Positions 7,901 through 16,230 are shown, counted from the first letter of the stretch. The stretch: 19,383 nt of DNA from an uncultured Variovorax sp. (GCA_946478645.1 CAMLCW010000054.1:1-19383), one strand, 5' to 3'. Notes: generated from the letters alone by a model not told the origin. A program made the numbers and translations.

Positions 7901-8891
7901 GGAGGCCGTGCGCCAGGGCACGTTCGTGGCGCCCACCTTGATCGAGATCGCGAGCGTCGACCTGCTCGAGCGCGAGGTGTTCGGTCCGGTGCTGCACGTG
8001 CTGCGCTTTGCGCGGGAGGATTTCAACGCGCTGATCGACCAGGTCAACGCGACCGGCTACGGCCTGACCTTCGGCGTGCACAGCCGCATCGACGAGACCA
8101 TCGCGCGGGCCACGGCGCGCATCGCCGCGGGCAACGTCTACGTCAACCGCAACACCGTGGGCGCGGTGGTGGGCGTGCAGCCTTTCGGCGGCGAAGGGCT
8201 CTCGGGCACCGGACCGAAGGCGGGCGGCCCGCTCTACCTGCGGCGCCTGCTGGCCATGGCGCCGCCCGCGCCGGCGCTGGCCGCGACGGCGGCGGAGGCG
8301 GAGGCGGAGGCGGCCGGGCCCTGGCGCGACTTCGTCGAGTGGCTGCCCGCCGACGCGGCGGGCACGCCCGTCGCGCTGGCGCGCTGCGAGCGCCTCGCCA
8401 AGGGGCTGCGGCCCGGCCAGCAGCTCGAACTCGACGGCCCGACCGGCGAGCGCAACGTCTACACGCTGGCACCGCGCGGGCCGGTGCTGTGCGTCGCGGC
8501 CACGCCCGAGGGGGCAGCCGCCCAGCTCGCGACCGTGCTGGCGGCGGGCTGCACGGCGCTGTTCGTCGCCGATGCGGCGGTGGACGATTGGCTTGCGCGG
8601 CTGCAGAAGGCGGTGCCGTCGCTTGCGGCCCACGTGCGCAGCGTGGACGATGCCGACGCGGACGCGCTGGACATCGCGGCCCTGCTGTTCGAGGGCGACG
8701 GCGACGCGCTGCGGCGCTGGAATGCCCGCCTCGCGGCGCGCGAGGGCCCGATCGTGCAATCCGCGGGACTGTCCAGCGGCGACCTGCGGGCGGGCGAGGA
8801 CTATCCGATCGAGCGGCTGCTGCTGGAGCGCAGCAGCAGCGTGAACACGGCCGCGGCCGGCGGCAACGCCAGCCTGATGGCCATTGGCTGA
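4902..8891 (+). CDS. putA: Trifunctional PutA: proline dehydrogenase, P5C dehydrogenase and DNA-binding repressor
   Basis: The protein has 1329 residues (E. coli PutA has 1320). It oxidises proline to P5C using FAD and passing electrons to membrane quinone, then oxidises the product to glutamate using NAD. Residues 1-47 are a ribbon-helix-helix domain (TTLGIKVDETLRQRLKDAA, then DRTVHWLIKQSI). The proline dehydrogenase part has K334 (VKLSALHPRY), D375, RLVKGAYWDSE (436-446), Y545 and R560/R561, which match the E. coli K329, D370, Y540 and R555/R556 with a constant shift of 5. The aldehyde dehydrogenase part has SPWNFPLA, E891 (ETGGQ) and catalytic C925 (GQRCSA). A C-terminal ALDH-like domain (about 1140-1329) ends in the conserved SVNTAAAGGNASLMAIG. 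No Shine-Dalgarno is visible before the ATG, but the RHH alignment fixes this start. Confidence 0.97.
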   Translation: MSTTLGIKVDETLRQRLKDAAQRTDRTVHWLIKQSILHYLERVEAQGGLPDAAAPEAMAAAAAAAAVDPDETVAPFQPSTEKVQPFLEFAGSVGPQTVLRAAVTAAYRRPEPECLPLLIAQARVPDADLARRIQALAARLVQSLRDQGQGGGVEGLIHEFSLSSQEGVALMCLAEALLRIPDRATRDALIRDKISKGDWRAHVGQSPSVFVNAATWGLLLTGRLVSTNSERGLSSALGRLIGKGGEPLIRKGVDMAMRMMGEQFVTGESIGEALANSRRHETQGFRYSYDMLGEAATTAEDAERYFASYEQAIHAIGKAAARRGIYEGPGISVKLSALHPRYARAQQERVMAELLPRLRALALLARGYDIGLNIDAEEADRLELSLDLLEALCRDEALAGWNGIGFVVQAYQKRCPYVIDWLIDLARRSRHRLMVRLVKGAYWDSEIKRAQIDGLEGYPVFTRKVHTDVSYLACARKLLAAPDAVYPQFATHNAQTLAAIYHLAGENYYPGQYEFQCLHGMGEPLYGQVTGKVADGKLGRPCRIYAPVGTHETLLAYLVRRLLENGANTSFVNRIADEAVPIDELVADPVAEAQAIEPVGQPHPLIPLPAQLYAAARTSPARPNSIGLDLSNEQRLASLAAGLLASASEPWQAGPMLEGATPFDPARAVAVLNPADRRDLVGYAMDAGPAEVEAALAAAQACAPIWQATPVSERAACLRHAAALFEEAMPRLMGLAVREAGKSLPNAIAEVREAVDFLRYYAAQIEMGFSNDTHRPLGPVLCISPWNFPLAIFTGQVAAALAAGNTVLAKPAEQTPLIAAEAVRLLHAAGVPGGALQLLPGPGEQVGAALVADARVRGVLFTGSTEVARLIARQLAERLDLRGQAIPLIAETGGQNAMVVDSSALAEQVVADVLQSAFDSAGQRCSALRLLCVQQEAAPRLLDMLRGAMAELALGNPDRLETDVGPVIDAQAQAGIEAHVQQLADRGCSVFRAPLSPAQQEAVRQGTFVAPTLIEIASVDLLEREVFGPVLHVLRFAREDFNALIDQVNATGYGLTFGVHSRIDETIARATARIAAGNVYVNRNTVGAVVGVQPFGGEGLSGTGPKAGGPLYLRRLLAMAPPAPALAATAAEAEAEAAGPWRDFVEWLPADAAGTPVALARCERLAKGLRPGQQLELDGPTGERNVYTLAPRGPVLCVAATPEGAAAQLATVLAAGCTALFVADAAVDDWLARLQKAVPSLAAHVRSVDDADADALDIAALLFEGDGDALRRWNARLAAREGPIVQSAGLSSGDLRAGEDYPIERLLLERSSSVNTAAAGGNASLMAIG
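5117..5130 (-). promoter_or_regulatory. PutA operator-like site 3, inside the putA coding region
   Basis: GGTTGCACCTTTTC is the exact reverse complement of 5142-5155 and holds the GTTGCA core at 5118-5123. It encodes linker residues V73-F76 just after the RHH domain. The codons GTT, GCA, CCT and TTT all end in A or T, unlike the rest of this gene. Confidence 0.55.
5142..5155 (+). promoter_or_regulatory. PutA operator-like site 4, inside the putA coding region
   Basis: GAAAAGGTGCAACC forms a perfect 14-bp inverted repeat with 5117-5130 across an 11-base spacer. The centres of the two cores are about 31 bp apart, close to three helical turns. The continuation CCTTTTC (5154-5160) pairs with GAAAAGG (5142-5148), so this site is itself nearly symmetric. 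Confidence 0.55.
8291..8314 (+). repeat. GGCGGA hexanucleotide repeat in the putA hinge
   Basis: Three copies of GGCGGA and a fourth variant (GGCGGC) encode alternating Ala and Glu (residues about 1131-1138). They lie in the flexible linker between the P5C dehydrogenase and the C-terminal domain. The array stays in frame and could gain or lose Ala-Glu pairs without harm. Confidence 0.6.
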
Positions 8892-8923
8892 CTGACTGAC
8901 TGAGTGAACCAGGCGCGCAGGCG

Positions 8924-8939
8924 CGAAGCGAGGGCTTCG
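8924..8939. terminator. Small hairpin downstream of putA
   Basis: CGAAGC and GCTTCG pair as a 6-bp stem with loop GAGG, 33 bases after the putA stop, with no T run. It is a weak candidate for partial termination between putA and livK. The 170-base gap also holds a TGAC repeat directly after the stop (8889-8904), a short TGGGT/ACCCA stem (9023-9035), and the livK ribosome site. No clear promoter was found in it. Confidence 0.25.
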
Positions 8940-9061
8940 GCGGTGCGGGCCGGTGCCGACGAGGGGCGCAGCCAATGATGGCGCGTTCCTCCGAGGCGAC
9001 CCGTGCGCAAGCACATCTGAGCTGGGTGAGACCCACCCGTTCGTAAAAAAGGAGATAAAGA

Positions 9062-10159
9062 ATGAAGAAGCTTTTGCTGAATACCGCCGCTGTGGCCGTC
9101 ATGGCCGCCATGTCGGGCGCCGCCTGGGCCGATACCGTGGTGGCCATCGCGGGGCCGATGTCGGGGCAGTACGCCTCGGCCGGCGACCAGATCAAGAAGG
9201 GCGCCGAGATGGCGATCGCCGACATCAACGCCCGCGGCGGCGTGCTGGGCCAGAAGCTGGTGCTCGAGGTGGGCGACGATGCCTGCGACCCGAAGCAGGC
9301 CGTCGCGGTGGCGAACCAGATGGTCAACAAGAAGATCGTCTTCATGCACGGCCACTGGTGCTCGTCGTCGACCATTCCGGCGTCGGACGTGTACGCCGAA
9401 TCGAACGTCCCGATGGCCACGGTCTCGACCAACCCCAAGGTCACCGAGCGCGGCCTGAAGAACCTGGTGCAGATCGCCGGGCGCGACGACCAGCAGGGCC
9501 AGGTGGCCGGCGAGTACCTGGCCGCGCAGATGAAGGGCAAGAAGATCGGCGTGCTCGACGACAAGAGCGCCTACGGCAAGGGCCTGGCCGACGAGATCGC
9601 CAAGACCCTGGCGGCCAAGGGCGTGAAGCCGGTGCTGCGCGAGTCGATCACCGCGGGTGAGAAAGACTACTCCGGCATCATCTCCAAGATGAAGTCGGCC
9701 GGCGTGCAGGTGCTGGTGTTCGGCGGCTACCACACGGAACTGGCGCTGATCCTGCGCCAGGCCGAGCAGGCGCAGCTCGACATCATGGCCTTCGGTGGCG
9801 ACGTGATGTCCAACACCGAACTCGTGACGGCGGCGGGCAAGAGCGCCGACAAGGTGCTGTTCACCTTCGGCCCCGACGCGCGCCAGAACCCCGCGGCGGC
9901 CGCCGTGGTGAAGAAGTTCCGCGACGCCAAGATCGAGCCCGAGGGCTACACGCTCTACGCCTACGCGGCGTTCCAGCTGTTCGAGCAGGCCGCCAACGCC
10001 GCCAAGACGGTCAAGTACGCCGAGCTGAACAAGGCCATGCACAACGGCAGCTTCGACACCGTGATCGGCAAGCTGTCGTTCGACGCCAAGGGCAACGGCA
10101 AGGCGCCGGCCTTCGTCGTCTACCAGTGGAAAGACGGCAAGTACGCCACGGTGAAGTGA
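9062..10159 (+). CDS. livK: Branched-chain/hydrophobic amino acid ABC transporter, periplasmic binding protein
   Basis: The protein has 365 residues. The signal peptide MKKLLLNTAAVAVMAAMSGA ends at an AWA|D cleavage site (after residue 23). The mature protein begins with VVAIAGPMSGQYASAGDQI, typical of the Leu/Ile/Val-binding family (periplasmic binding protein, Peripla_BP_6 type). It captures amino acids in the periplasm and delivers them to LivHM. AAGGAG (9049-9054) lies 7 bases before the ATG. It is the first of five co-directional genes encoding the whole importer. It follows putA by 170 bp, so proline is a possible ligand, but the sequence alone cannot separate Leu, Ile, Val, Pro or amide ligands. 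Confidence 0.93.
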   Translation: MKKLLLNTAAVAVMAAMSGAAWADTVVAIAGPMSGQYASAGDQIKKGAEMAIADINARGGVLGQKLVLEVGDDACDPKQAVAVANQMVNKKIVFMHGHWCSSSTIPASDVYAESNVPMATVSTNPKVTERGLKNLVQIAGRDDQQGQVAGEYLAAQMKGKKIGVLDDKSAYGKGLADEIAKTLAAKGVKPVLRESITAGEKDYSGIISKMKSAGVQVLVFGGYHTELALILRQAEQAQLDIMAFGGDVMSNTELVTAAGKSADKVLFTFGPDARQNPAAAAVVKKFRDAKIEPEGYTLYAYAAFQLFEQAANAAKTVKYAELNKAMHNGSFDTVIGKLSFDAKGNGKAPAFVVYQWKDGKYATVK

Positions 10160-10166
10160 TGGCTCG

Positions 10167-10200
10167 CGGGCCCGCGCGGCGCTGCCGCCGCGCGGGCCCG
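10167..10200. promoter_or_regulatory. Strong intercistronic hairpin between livK and livH
   Basis: CGGGCCCGCGCGGC (10167-10180) and GCCGCGCGGGCCCG (10187-10200) form a perfect 14-bp stem with loop GCTGCC, starting 8 bases after the livK stop. No T run follows. In binding-protein operons such hairpins usually protect the upstream mRNA from 3' decay, or end some transcripts, so that the binding protein is made in excess over the membrane subunits. That role is inferred here. Confidence 0.65.
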
Positions 10201-10229
10201 ATACACAGCACACCAAGGAGGAGAAAGGC

Positions 10230-11143
<914 letters not shown>

Positions 11144-11144
<1 letters not shown>

Positions 11145-12529
11145 TGACCGCTGCCATCCTCACCCCGAGCGGCCCGACGATGCGGGTGCGCCTGAAGGAC
11201 GCGCTGCAGGTGGCGGCCATTGCGCTGCTGCTGGGCATTCCGATGATCGGCCTGACCACCGTGGACGTCGCCAACGCGCTGCAGGTGCAAACGCGCTGGG
11301 GCCTGCTGGCGGGCTTCGTGCTGGCGGTGTTCGTCGGGCGGCTGTTGCTGCTGCCGGCGCTCGAGCAGCTGCGCGCCCGCGGCGCCCGCCGCGCTGCGCG
11401 GCGCGCCGAGGAACGCGCCGCCGCGCGCGCCGCCCAACGCCCCATGGCCGGCTGGCCGCTCGAACGATGGCTGGGGCTCGCCGGCTGGGCGCTGCTGGGC
11501 GCGTCGCTGGTGCTGCCGATCGTGTATTTCGACAACCGCTACGTGGTCGACGTGGCCACCACCGTGCTGATCTACATCATGCTCGGCTGGGGCCTGAACG
11601 TGGTGGTCGGCCTGGCCGGCCTGCTCGACCTGGGCTACGTGGCCTTCTATGCGGTGGGCGCCTATGCCTATGCGATCCTGTCGACCCAATTCGGCTGGAG
11701 CTTCTGGGAGGCGCTGCCGGTGGCCGGTGCGCTGGCGGCGGGGTTCGGCTTGCTGCTCGGCTGGCCGACCTTGCGCCTGCGCGGCGACTACCTCGCGATC
11801 GTGACCCTGGGCTTCGGCGAGATCATTCGCATCGTGCTGGTGAACTGGACCGAGCTCTCGGGCGGCCCCAACGGCATCAGCTCGATCCCGCGGCCGAGCT
11901 TCTTCGGCCTGCCGTTCACGGCCGGCAGCGAGCCCGACGACCCGAGCTTCGCGAGCTTCTTCGGCTTCGAGTATTCGCCGCAGCATCGGCTGGTGTTCCT
12001 GTATTACCTGATCCTCGCGCTGGCGCTCTTGACCCACGCCTTCGTCACGCGGCTGCGCAAGCTGCCGGTGGGGCGCGCCTGGGAGGCGATGCGCGAGGAC
12101 GAGCTCGCCTGCAAGGCGATGGGCATGAACGTGACCAACGTGAAGCTGTCGGCCTTTGCGCTCGGCGCGATGCTGGGCGGCTTCGCGGGCGTGTTCTTCG
12201 CGGCGCGCCAGGGCTTCATCTCGCCCGAGTCGTTCGTGTTCTCCGAGTCGGCCATGATCCTCGCGATCGTGGTGCTGGGCGGCATGGGCAGCCAGATCGG
12301 CGTGGTGTTCGCGGCGCTGGTGCTGGTGCTGCTGCCCGAGATCGGGCGCGACTTCGCCGAGTACCGCATGCTGGTGTTCGGCCTGGCGATGATCCTCATC
12401 ATGGTCTGGAAGCCGGGCGGCCTGCTGTCGCAGCGCCAGCCGACGGTGCTGGCCTCGAAGCTGAAGCCGGGCAGCACCGGCGCTGCGAGAACCGCCAGCA
12501 CGGCCGACGCAACGGGAGACCGCGCATGA
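11144..12529 (+). CDS. livM: Branched-chain amino acid ABC transporter permease LivM
   Basis: The protein has 461 residues (E. coli LivM has 425). The permease core has LNVVVGLAGLLDLGYVAFYA, LRGDYLAIVTLGFGEIIRI and GGPNGISSI, all typical of LivM. The extra length lies in an N-terminal part with two predicted spans followed by a very basic Arg/Ala-rich stretch (about residues 75-102) before the core, and in an Ala/Thr-rich C-terminal tail. The start at 11144 shares its A with the livH stop, and GGAG (11132-11135) lies 8 bases upstream; the open frame reaches back to 11042, but that part overlaps livH. It is the second channel subunit of the importer. Confidence 0.92.
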
Positions 12530-13365
12530 CCGCCGGCGAACTGCTCCAGGTGAGCGACCTCACGATGAAGTTCGGCGGCCTCACGGCCATTGCCGACCTG
12601 TCATTCACCGCCAAGCGCGGCGAGGTCACCTCGATCATCGGACCGAACGGCGCGGGCAAGACCACGCTGTTCAACTGCATCACGGGCTTCTACCAGCCGA
12701 CGCAGGGGGCCGTGACGCTGCACCATCCGACGCGCGGCAGGATCCAGCTCGAAAAGCTCGCGAGCCATCAGGTGGCGCGCGATGCGCAGGTGGTGCGCAC
12801 GTTCCAGAACATCCGCCTGTTTCCGAAGATGACGGTGCTCGAGAACCTGCTGGTGGCGCAGCACAACGTGCTGCAGGCCGCATCGCGCTTTTCGATCGCC
12901 GGCCTGTTCGGCACGGCCGCCTACCGCCGCGCCGAGCGGGCCGCGCTCGAACGGGCGCTGTCGTGGCTTGCGCGGCTCGACCTGGCCGAGCTGGCCGACA
13001 CGCCGGCCGGCGACATGTCGTACGGCGTGCAGCGGCGCATCGAGATCGCGCGCGCGCTCTGCGTCGATCCGGTGCTGCTGTGCCTGGACGAGCCCGCCGC
13101 GGGCCTGAACCCGCGCGAGTCGGCGGCATTGAACCAGCTGCTGGCGCAGCTCGCACGCGAGCAAGGCGTGACGGTGCTGCTGATCGAGCACGACATGAGC
13201 GTGGTCATGAAGGTGTCGGACCACATCGTGGTGCTGAACTACGGCCGCAAGATCGCCGAGGGCACGCCCGCGCAGATCCAGAACGATCCGCAGGTGATCC
13301 GCGCCTACCTGGGCGAGGATGAAGACGAGGAAGAAGTCGGCGAAGGCCGGGAGGAAACCGCATGA
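12526..13365 (+). CDS. livG: Branched-chain amino acid ABC transporter ATP-binding protein LivG
   Basis: The protein has 279 residues. Walker A is GPNGAGKTT (39-47, with K45), the signature is SYGVQRR (165-171), Walker B ends in LDEP with D188/E189, and the switch His is H222 (IEHDMSVV). The long insert with TFQNIRLFPKMTVLENLL is typical of LivG. The signature has Val where the canonical motif has Gln or Gly-Gln. A strongly acidic C-terminal tail (EDEDEEEVGEG) is present. The ATG overlaps the livM stop as ATGA, and GGGAG (12514-12518) lies 7 bases upstream. It powers transport together with LivF at the cytoplasmic face. Confidence 0.94.
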   Translation: MTAGELLQVSDLTMKFGGLTAIADLSFTAKRGEVTSIIGPNGAGKTTLFNCITGFYQPTQGAVTLHHPTRGRIQLEKLASHQVARDAQVVRTFQNIRLFPKMTVLENLLVAQHNVLQAASRFSIAGLFGTAAYRRAERAALERALSWLARLDLAELADTPAGDMSYGVQRRIEIARALCVDPVLLCLDEPAAGLNPRESAALNQLLAQLAREQGVTVLLIEHDMSVVMKVSDHIVVLNYGRKIAEGTPAQIQNDPQVIRAYLGEDEDEEEVGEGREETA

Positions 13366-14087
13366 GCACCGCTCCGATGCTTGCGCTCGAAGGCGTGAAC
13401 ACGCACTACGGCCACATCCATGCGCTGCGCGGCATCGACGTGCACGTGCGCGAGGGCGAGGTGGTGACCCTGATCGGCGCCAACGGCGCCGGCAAGTCCA
13501 CCTTGATGATGACCATCTTCGGTGCGCCCCGCGCCAGCGCCGGTCGCGTGCTGTTCGAAGGCCAGGACATCACGCGGCTGCTGCCGCACGAGGTGTCGCG
13601 CCGCGGCATCGCGCTGGTGCCCGAGGGCCGCCGCATCTTCCCGAAGATGACGGTGCTCGAGAACATCCAGACCGGCGGCTGCTTCGCCGATCCGGCGCGC
13701 GCCAGGGACGACCTGGCGCGCGTGTTCGCGATGTTTCCCGTGCTCGAGGAGCGCGTGGCGCAGCGCGCGGGCACGCTCTCGGGTGGCGAGCAGCAGATGC
13801 TGGCCATCGCGCGTGCGTTGATGAGCCGGCCGCGCCTGCTCATGCTCGACGAGCCGTCGCTCGGCCTCGCGCCGATCTACATCCGCAAGGTGTTCCAGAT
13901 CATCCGTGAGCTGAACCGCGAGCACGGCATGACCATCCTGCTGGTCGAGCAGAACGCCCACCACGCCTTGCGCGCGGCGCACCGTGGCTACGTGCTGCAG
14001 CAAGGGCAGGTCGTGCTGGCCGGCACGGGGCAGGAATTGCTGGCGAGCGCCGAGGTCAAGGCGGCGTACCTGGAGGCCGGGCACTGA
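13362..14087 (+). CDS. livF: Branched-chain amino acid ABC transporter ATP-binding protein LivF
   Basis: The protein has 241 residues, the usual size for LivF (E. coli 237). Walker A is GANGAGKST (39-47), the signature is LSGGEQQ (139-145), and Walker B ends at D163/E164 in MLDEPSLGLAP. The stretch VPEGRRIFPKMTVLENI is diagnostic for LivF. The ATG overlaps the livG stop as ATGA, and GGGAGG (13349-13354) lies 7 bases upstream. It is the last gene of the operon; the next gene is convergent, with only 10 bp between the stop codons and no obvious terminator hairpin with a T run. Confidence 0.95.
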   Translation: MSTAPMLALEGVNTHYGHIHALRGIDVHVREGEVVTLIGANGAGKSTLMMTIFGAPRASAGRVLFEGQDITRLLPHEVSRRGIALVPEGRRIFPKMTVLENIQTGGCFADPARARDDLARVFAMFPVLEERVAQRAGTLSGGEQQMLAIARALMSRPRLLMLDEPSLGLAPIYIRKVFQIIRELNREHGMTILLVEQNAHHALRAAHRGYVLQQGQVVLAGTGQELLASAEVKAAYLEAGH

Positions 14088-14097
14088 GCGGCGCCAG

Positions 14098-15630
14098 TCA
14101 GCCCCCCCGCACCGCGCGCCGCTTCCCGGTGGCGCCGTCGGCCAGGTTGTCCTTCACCACCGCATAGCGCTCGAGCGTCCGCTCGCGGGCCTGCGCGTGG
14201 TCGACGATCGGCTTCGGATAGTGCTCGCCGAGCCGCACCCCCGCCGCCTCGAGTTCGACCGGCGTGGCCAGCCACGGCGCATGGATCGCCGCGTCGGAGA
14301 GCTTGGCCAGTTGCGGCAGGTAGCGGCGGATGAACTTGCCTTCGGGGTCGAAGCGCTCGCTCTGCGTGACCGGATTGAAGATGCGGAAGTAGGGCTGCGC
14401 GTCGCAGCCGCTCGAACTGGCCCATTGCCAGCCGCCGTTGTTGGACGCGAGCTCGAAGTCGTTGAGGTGCTGCGCAAAGTACGCCTCGCCGCGGCGCCAG
14501 TCGAGCCCCAGGTCCTTGCACAGGAAGCTCGCCACCACCATGCGCAGCCGGTTGTGCATGTAGCCGCTCTGGTTGATCTGCAGCATCGCGGCGTCGACCA
14601 GCGGATAGCCGGTGCGGCCCTGGCACCAGGCGTCGAACAGCTGGTCGGCATGCTTGCCGTGGTGCCACTGGATCTTGTCGTAGGCGGGACGGAAGCTCTT
14701 CGATTCGCCGTTCGAATGCACGTGCGGGAAGTGCGCCAGGATCTGGAAGTAGAAGTCGCGCCAGATCAGCTCGCTGAGCCAGGTCGAGGCGCCCGGGTTG
14801 CCGCCCAGCGAGAGCTGGTGCGCTACGCCCGCCACCTGCCGGATCGACACCGTGCCGAAGCGCAGGTGCACGCCCAGGTAGCTCGGCCCGCGCACGGCCG
14901 GAAAGTTGCGCGCCGCGTCGTAGCGGTCGATGCGCTGGAAGAAGTCTTCGAACAGCGCCGCCGCCCCCGCGCTGCCGGCGGGAATGCCGAGCTCGGCCAG
15001 GTTCGTCTTCGTGAAGCCGATCTCCTCGAGCGCCGGCACCGGCGCGCGGTACGCCTCGGGCGGCGGCGCCAGTGCCTCGGCGTAGGCACGCACCGGGTAG
15101 GGCTTGAGGAAGTAGTCGTCCACCTTGGCGAGCCAGGCCCGCTTGTAGGGCGTGAACACGGTGTACGGCTGGCCCACCTTGGTCAGCACCTCGTCGCGGT
15201 CGAAGACGTTGGTGTCCTTGTAGGTGTGGAAGCTCACGCCCGCGTTGGCCAGCGCGCCGAGCACCTGGGCGTCGCGTGCCAGCGCATCGGGCTCGTCGTC
15301 GCGGTTGGCGAAGACCGCCTGCACGTCCATCGCATGGGCCAGCGCCGGCACCTCGTCGGCCGCGACGCCATGCCGCACGATCAGCCCGCCGCCGAAGGCC
15401 TGCAGCTCGGCGTCGAGCGCCACGAGCGATTCGCGGATGAACTCGACGCGCCGGTCGGCACGCGGCAGCGGGTCGAGGATCGGCCGGTCGAACACGAAGA
15501 CACACAGCAGCTGCCGGCAGCTGCGCAGCGCGTGGTAGAGCGCCGCGTTGTCGTCCACGCGCAGGTCGCGGCGAAACCACATGAGCCCTTTTGGAAAGGG
15601 CTTGTCGACGGCCAGTAAAATCGGGGGCAT
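14098..15630 (-). CDS. phrB: Class I CPD photolyase (deoxyribodipyrimidine photo-lyase)
   Basis: The protein has 510 residues (E. coli PhrB has 472). It uses light and FADH- to split cyclobutane pyrimidine dimers. The antenna-domain start is LMWFRRDLRVDDNAALYHAL. The FAD domain has WLSELIWRDFYF (about 280-291), GRTGYPLVDAAMLQINQSGY, HNRLRMVVASFL and NNGGWQWASSSGCDAQPYFR, followed by FNPVTQSERFDPEGKFIRRY. The start is placed at 15630, where the CAT directly abuts the ATG of the divergent yqgE. The ATG at 15582 is the alternative, but it would remove the first beta strand. Neither start has a clear ribosome site. The frame is open to 16224, antisense to yqgE, which is not credible. The gene is a single transcription unit, convergent with livF. 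Confidence 0.92.
   Translation of the reverse strand: MPPILLAVDKPFPKGLMWFRRDLRVDDNAALYHALRSCRQLLCVFVFDRPILDPLPRADRRVEFIRESLVALDAELQAFGGGLIVRHGVAADEVPALAHAMDVQAVFANRDDEPDALARDAQVLGALANAGVSFHTYKDTNVFDRDEVLTKVGQPYTVFTPYKRAWLAKVDDYFLKPYPVRAYAEALAPPPEAYRAPVPALEEIGFTKTNLAELGIPAGSAGAAALFEDFFQRIDRYDAARNFPAVRGPSYLGVHLRFGTVSIRQVAGVAHQLSLGGNPGASTWLSELIWRDFYFQILAHFPHVHSNGESKSFRPAYDKIQWHHGKHADQLFDAWCQGRTGYPLVDAAMLQINQSGYMHNRLRMVVASFLCKDLGLDWRRGEAYFAQHLNDFELASNNGGWQWASSSGCDAQPYFRIFNPVTQSERFDPEGKFIRRYLPQLAKLSDAAIHAPWLATPVELEAAGVRLGEHYPKPIVDHAQARERTLERYAVVKDNLADGATGKRRAVRGG
15584..15602. promoter_or_regulatory. 8-bp inverted repeat near the phrB/yqgE divergent starts
   Basis: AGCCCTTT (15584-15591) and AAAGGGCT (15595-15602) are perfect 8-bp arms with loop TGG. 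On the phrB mRNA the second arm read as AAAGGGCT sits directly before the in-frame ATG at 15582, so the hairpin would hide the only Shine-Dalgarno-like sequence there. On the + strand a -10-like TAAAAT follows at 15616-15621, 10 bases before the yqgE start. It may be an operator or a translational hairpin. Confidence 0.35.
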
Positions 15631-16230
15631 ATGGCCGCCGATTCTGCCCCGATGAACCTCACGCATCACTTTCTGATCGCGATGCCGGGGATGGAAGATA
15701 AAACTTTCAACCGCAGCGTCGTCTACCTCTGCGAGCACAGCGAGCGCGGCGCCCTCGGGCTCGTGATCAACAAGCCCAGCGACATCAACCTCAAGGTGCT
15801 GTTCGAGAAGATCGAGCTCCACCTCGCACGCCCCGAGATCGGCGACGCGCCCGTGTTCCAGGGCGGACCGGTCCAGACCGAGCGCGGCTTCGTGCTGCAC
15901 GAGCCGGTGTTCGCCCAGGACGACAAGCCCGACGAATCGGTCTACGCCTCGACCATGACCATTCCCGGCGGGCTCGAGATGACCACCTCGAAAGACGTGC
16001 TCGAGGCCCTGGCCACCGGCGCCGGCCCGCGCAAGGTGCTGGTCTCGCTCGGCTATGCGGCCTGGGGCGAGGGCCAGCTCGAATCGGAGCTGGCCGAGAA
16101 CAGCTGGCTCACCGTGAGCGCCGATCCGGCCGTGATCTTCGACACGCCCATCGAGCAGCGCTACGACAAGGCGCTGATGCTGCTCGGCCTCGAGGCCTGG
16201 AAGCTGTCGCCCGAAGCGGGGCACGCGTGA
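15631..16230 (+). CDS. yqgE: YqgE/AlgH family protein (DUF179)
   Basis: The protein has 199 residues (E. coli YqgE has 187). The family signature is clear: MNLTHHFLIAMPGMED, then SVVYLCEHSERGALGLVINK, then FQGGPVQTERGFVLH and SLGYAAWGEGQLE. The biochemical role is unknown; in Pseudomonas aeruginosa the homologue is called AlgH. Two starts are possible: 15631 with GGGGG 3 bases upstream, and 15652, which matches the E. coli N-terminus (MNLQHHF) but has no ribosome site. It is the first gene of yqgE-ruvX-pyrR-pyrB-pyrX, the same order as in Pseudomonas. Its stop overlaps ruvX as TGATG. Confidence 0.92.
   Translation: MAADSAPMNLTHHFLIAMPGMEDKTFNRSVVYLCEHSERGALGLVINKPSDINLKVLFEKIELHLARPEIGDAPVFQGGPVQTERGFVLHEPVFAQDDKPDESVYASTMTIPGGLEMTTSKDVLEALATGAGPRKVLVSLGYAAWGEGQLESELAENSWLTVSADPAVIFDTPIEQRYDKALMLLGLEAWKLSPEAGHA

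Noticed and set aside
6077..8899. 940-codon open frame on the + strand overlapping putA
   Set aside because: It is the +2 shadow of putA. Its product is Arg/Gly/Ala-rich without domains, as expected from GC-biased codons, while putA shows full catalytic motifs.
15631..16224. Upstream extension of the photolyase frame to 708 codons
   Set aside because: The extra part lies antisense to the well-supported yqgE and has no photolyase similarity.
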